From an uncultured Slackia sp. (GTDB taxonomy: Bacteria > Actinomycetota > Coriobacteriia > Coriobacteriales > Eggerthellaceae): a stretch of DNA of 5,871 nt. The position numbers were made by a program, and so were the translations under genes. Below, piece by piece: positions 5,440-5,871 of this stretch. The notes below the pieces were generated by a model, which worked only from the letters and a program-made list of their open reading frames with translations, was not told the origin of the DNA and made no database searches. The DNA is taken from the NCBI GenBank assembly GCA_937895975.1, contig CALBLG010000040.1:1-5871 (forward strand), written 5' to 3'. Each line of letters begins with the position of its first letter. Within the stretch, counting starts at the first letter, position 1.

Positions 5440-5502
5440 GAACTTTTTCAAAAAAGATTTGAGGACAACGACGCCTGTCCCAGACGCTGCGTCTTCTTAT
5501 GC

Positions 5503-5533
5503 AAAAAAAGCGCCGGCCGAAACCGACGCTTTT
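5503..5533 (-). terminator. Intrinsic terminator of the NlpC/P60 gene
   Basis: On the minus strand AAAAGCGTCGG pairs with CCGGCGCTTTT (one U-G pair) around a 6-base loop, giving an 11-bp stem that runs straight into a run of seven Ts. It begins eight bases past the stop codon at 5541. Confidence 0.92.
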
Positions 5534-5540
5534 GGTTTGT

Positions 5541-5871
5541 TTAGTACCAGCGCAAAGCGCAGTAGAACGGGTTGTACCAGGAAAGCGAGCTGTAGCACAC
5601 CACTTCGCCCGGCTGGGGCGCATGGATGTATCCGCCGCCGCCCGTGGCGATGGCCACGTGCTCGCCGCACGCGTATACATCGCCCGGCTGAGCCTCGGAA
5701 ACCGAGCCCGTCCACTGGGCGGAGGCAATCTGCGCCCACGTGGTGCGGCCGATCCAAATGCCTGCGGCGCGCTGCCAGCAGCCCGAGGTAAGGCCAGAGC
5801 AATCCAGGCCCGAGCCCCATGCCGTGCCGCCCCACACATAGGGCACGCCCAGCTGCCTTTGCGCAGCGGCC
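5541..5871 (-). CDS. NlpC/P60 family cell-wall peptidase, C-terminal catalytic domain (5' end off the right edge)
   Basis: Cysteine peptidase that typically cleaves D-Glu-to-diamino-acid bonds in peptidoglycan stem peptides outside the membrane. Only the last 109 residues are present, in frame from base 5870, and the domain is open to the window edge. Visible motifs are QLGVPYVWGG (6-15), the nucleophile motif GLDCSG with Cys24 (codon 5799-5801), PGDVYACGEHVAI with His71, and GGGYIHAPQPGEVV with His83. Together these supply the Cys-His-His triad. The domain ends in an aromatic-rich tail, WYNPFYCALRWY. There are four further cysteines (31, 68, 92, 104), which is many for an exported enzyme. 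A GTG at 5846 could look like a start but falls inside the conserved fold, so the gene must continue upstream. Signal peptide and any wall-binding repeats would lie outside the window. Substrate specificity cannot be judged from this fragment. Confidence 0.93.
   Translation of the reverse strand, partial: AAAQRQLGVPYVWGGTAWGSGLDCSGLTSGCWQRAAGIWIGRTTWAQIASAQWTGSVSEAQPGDVYACGEHVAIATGGGGYIHAPQPGEVVCYSSLSWYNPFYCALRWY

Noticed and set aside
5476..5496. Palindrome AGACGC-T-GCGTCT between the NlpC/P60 terminator and the tRNA promoter
   Set aside because: The single-base centre cannot form an RNA hairpin without opening several pairs, and nothing nearby supports an operator; left as chance.

Overview
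The window reads almost entirely on the minus strand and looks like core chromosome of a high-GC Gram-positive bacterium. The best guess is the class Coriobacteriia, family Eggerthellaceae or close. This is inferred from moderately high GC, an actinobacterial/firmicute-style ClpC with a UVR motif, a HrcA-type CIRCE operator, and a LysRS with a C-terminal tRNA-binding extension. No marker gene settles the genus.

In minus-strand reading order (right to left) the layout is as follows. (1) The C-terminal catalytic domain of an NlpC/P60 cell-wall peptidase runs off the right edge (5541-5871) and ends at a strong intrinsic terminator. (2) A tRNA-Pro(CGG) gene (5312-5388) has its own good promoter with an AT-rich upstream tract, and is followed after 69 bp by tatA (4949-5242), which ends at a strong terminator. 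(3) greA, a transcript-cleavage factor (4341-4808), is followed by two hairpins. (4) lysS (2175-4148) encodes a class II lysyl-tRNA synthetase fused to a Trbp111/MetRS-type tRNA-binding domain and ends at a near-perfect terminator. (5) A 389-bp non-coding gap (1786-2174) holds two large nested inverted repeats and then a CIRCE operator embedded in the clpC promoter. (6) The first 595 codons of clpC (1-1785) run off the left edge.

The genes cover translation (LysRS, tRNA-Pro), transcription fidelity (GreA), folded-protein export (TatA), protein quality control (ClpC) and wall remodelling (NlpC/P60). They appear to be neighbouring housekeeping units with their own terminators, not one functional operon.

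The most unusual content is the lysS-clpC gap. Two elements of 121 and 105 bp lie head to head. They share a conserved core (the same unpaired sequences and the same TTAAT apical loop), but their outer stems have different sequences, and the apical 9-bp stems differ by three consecutive compensatory base-pair changes. That is the signature of a conserved structured RNA or single-stranded DNA hairpin family. I do not recognise it as a named family. The LysRS-Trbp111 fusion and the CIRCE control of clpC are the other points worth checking.
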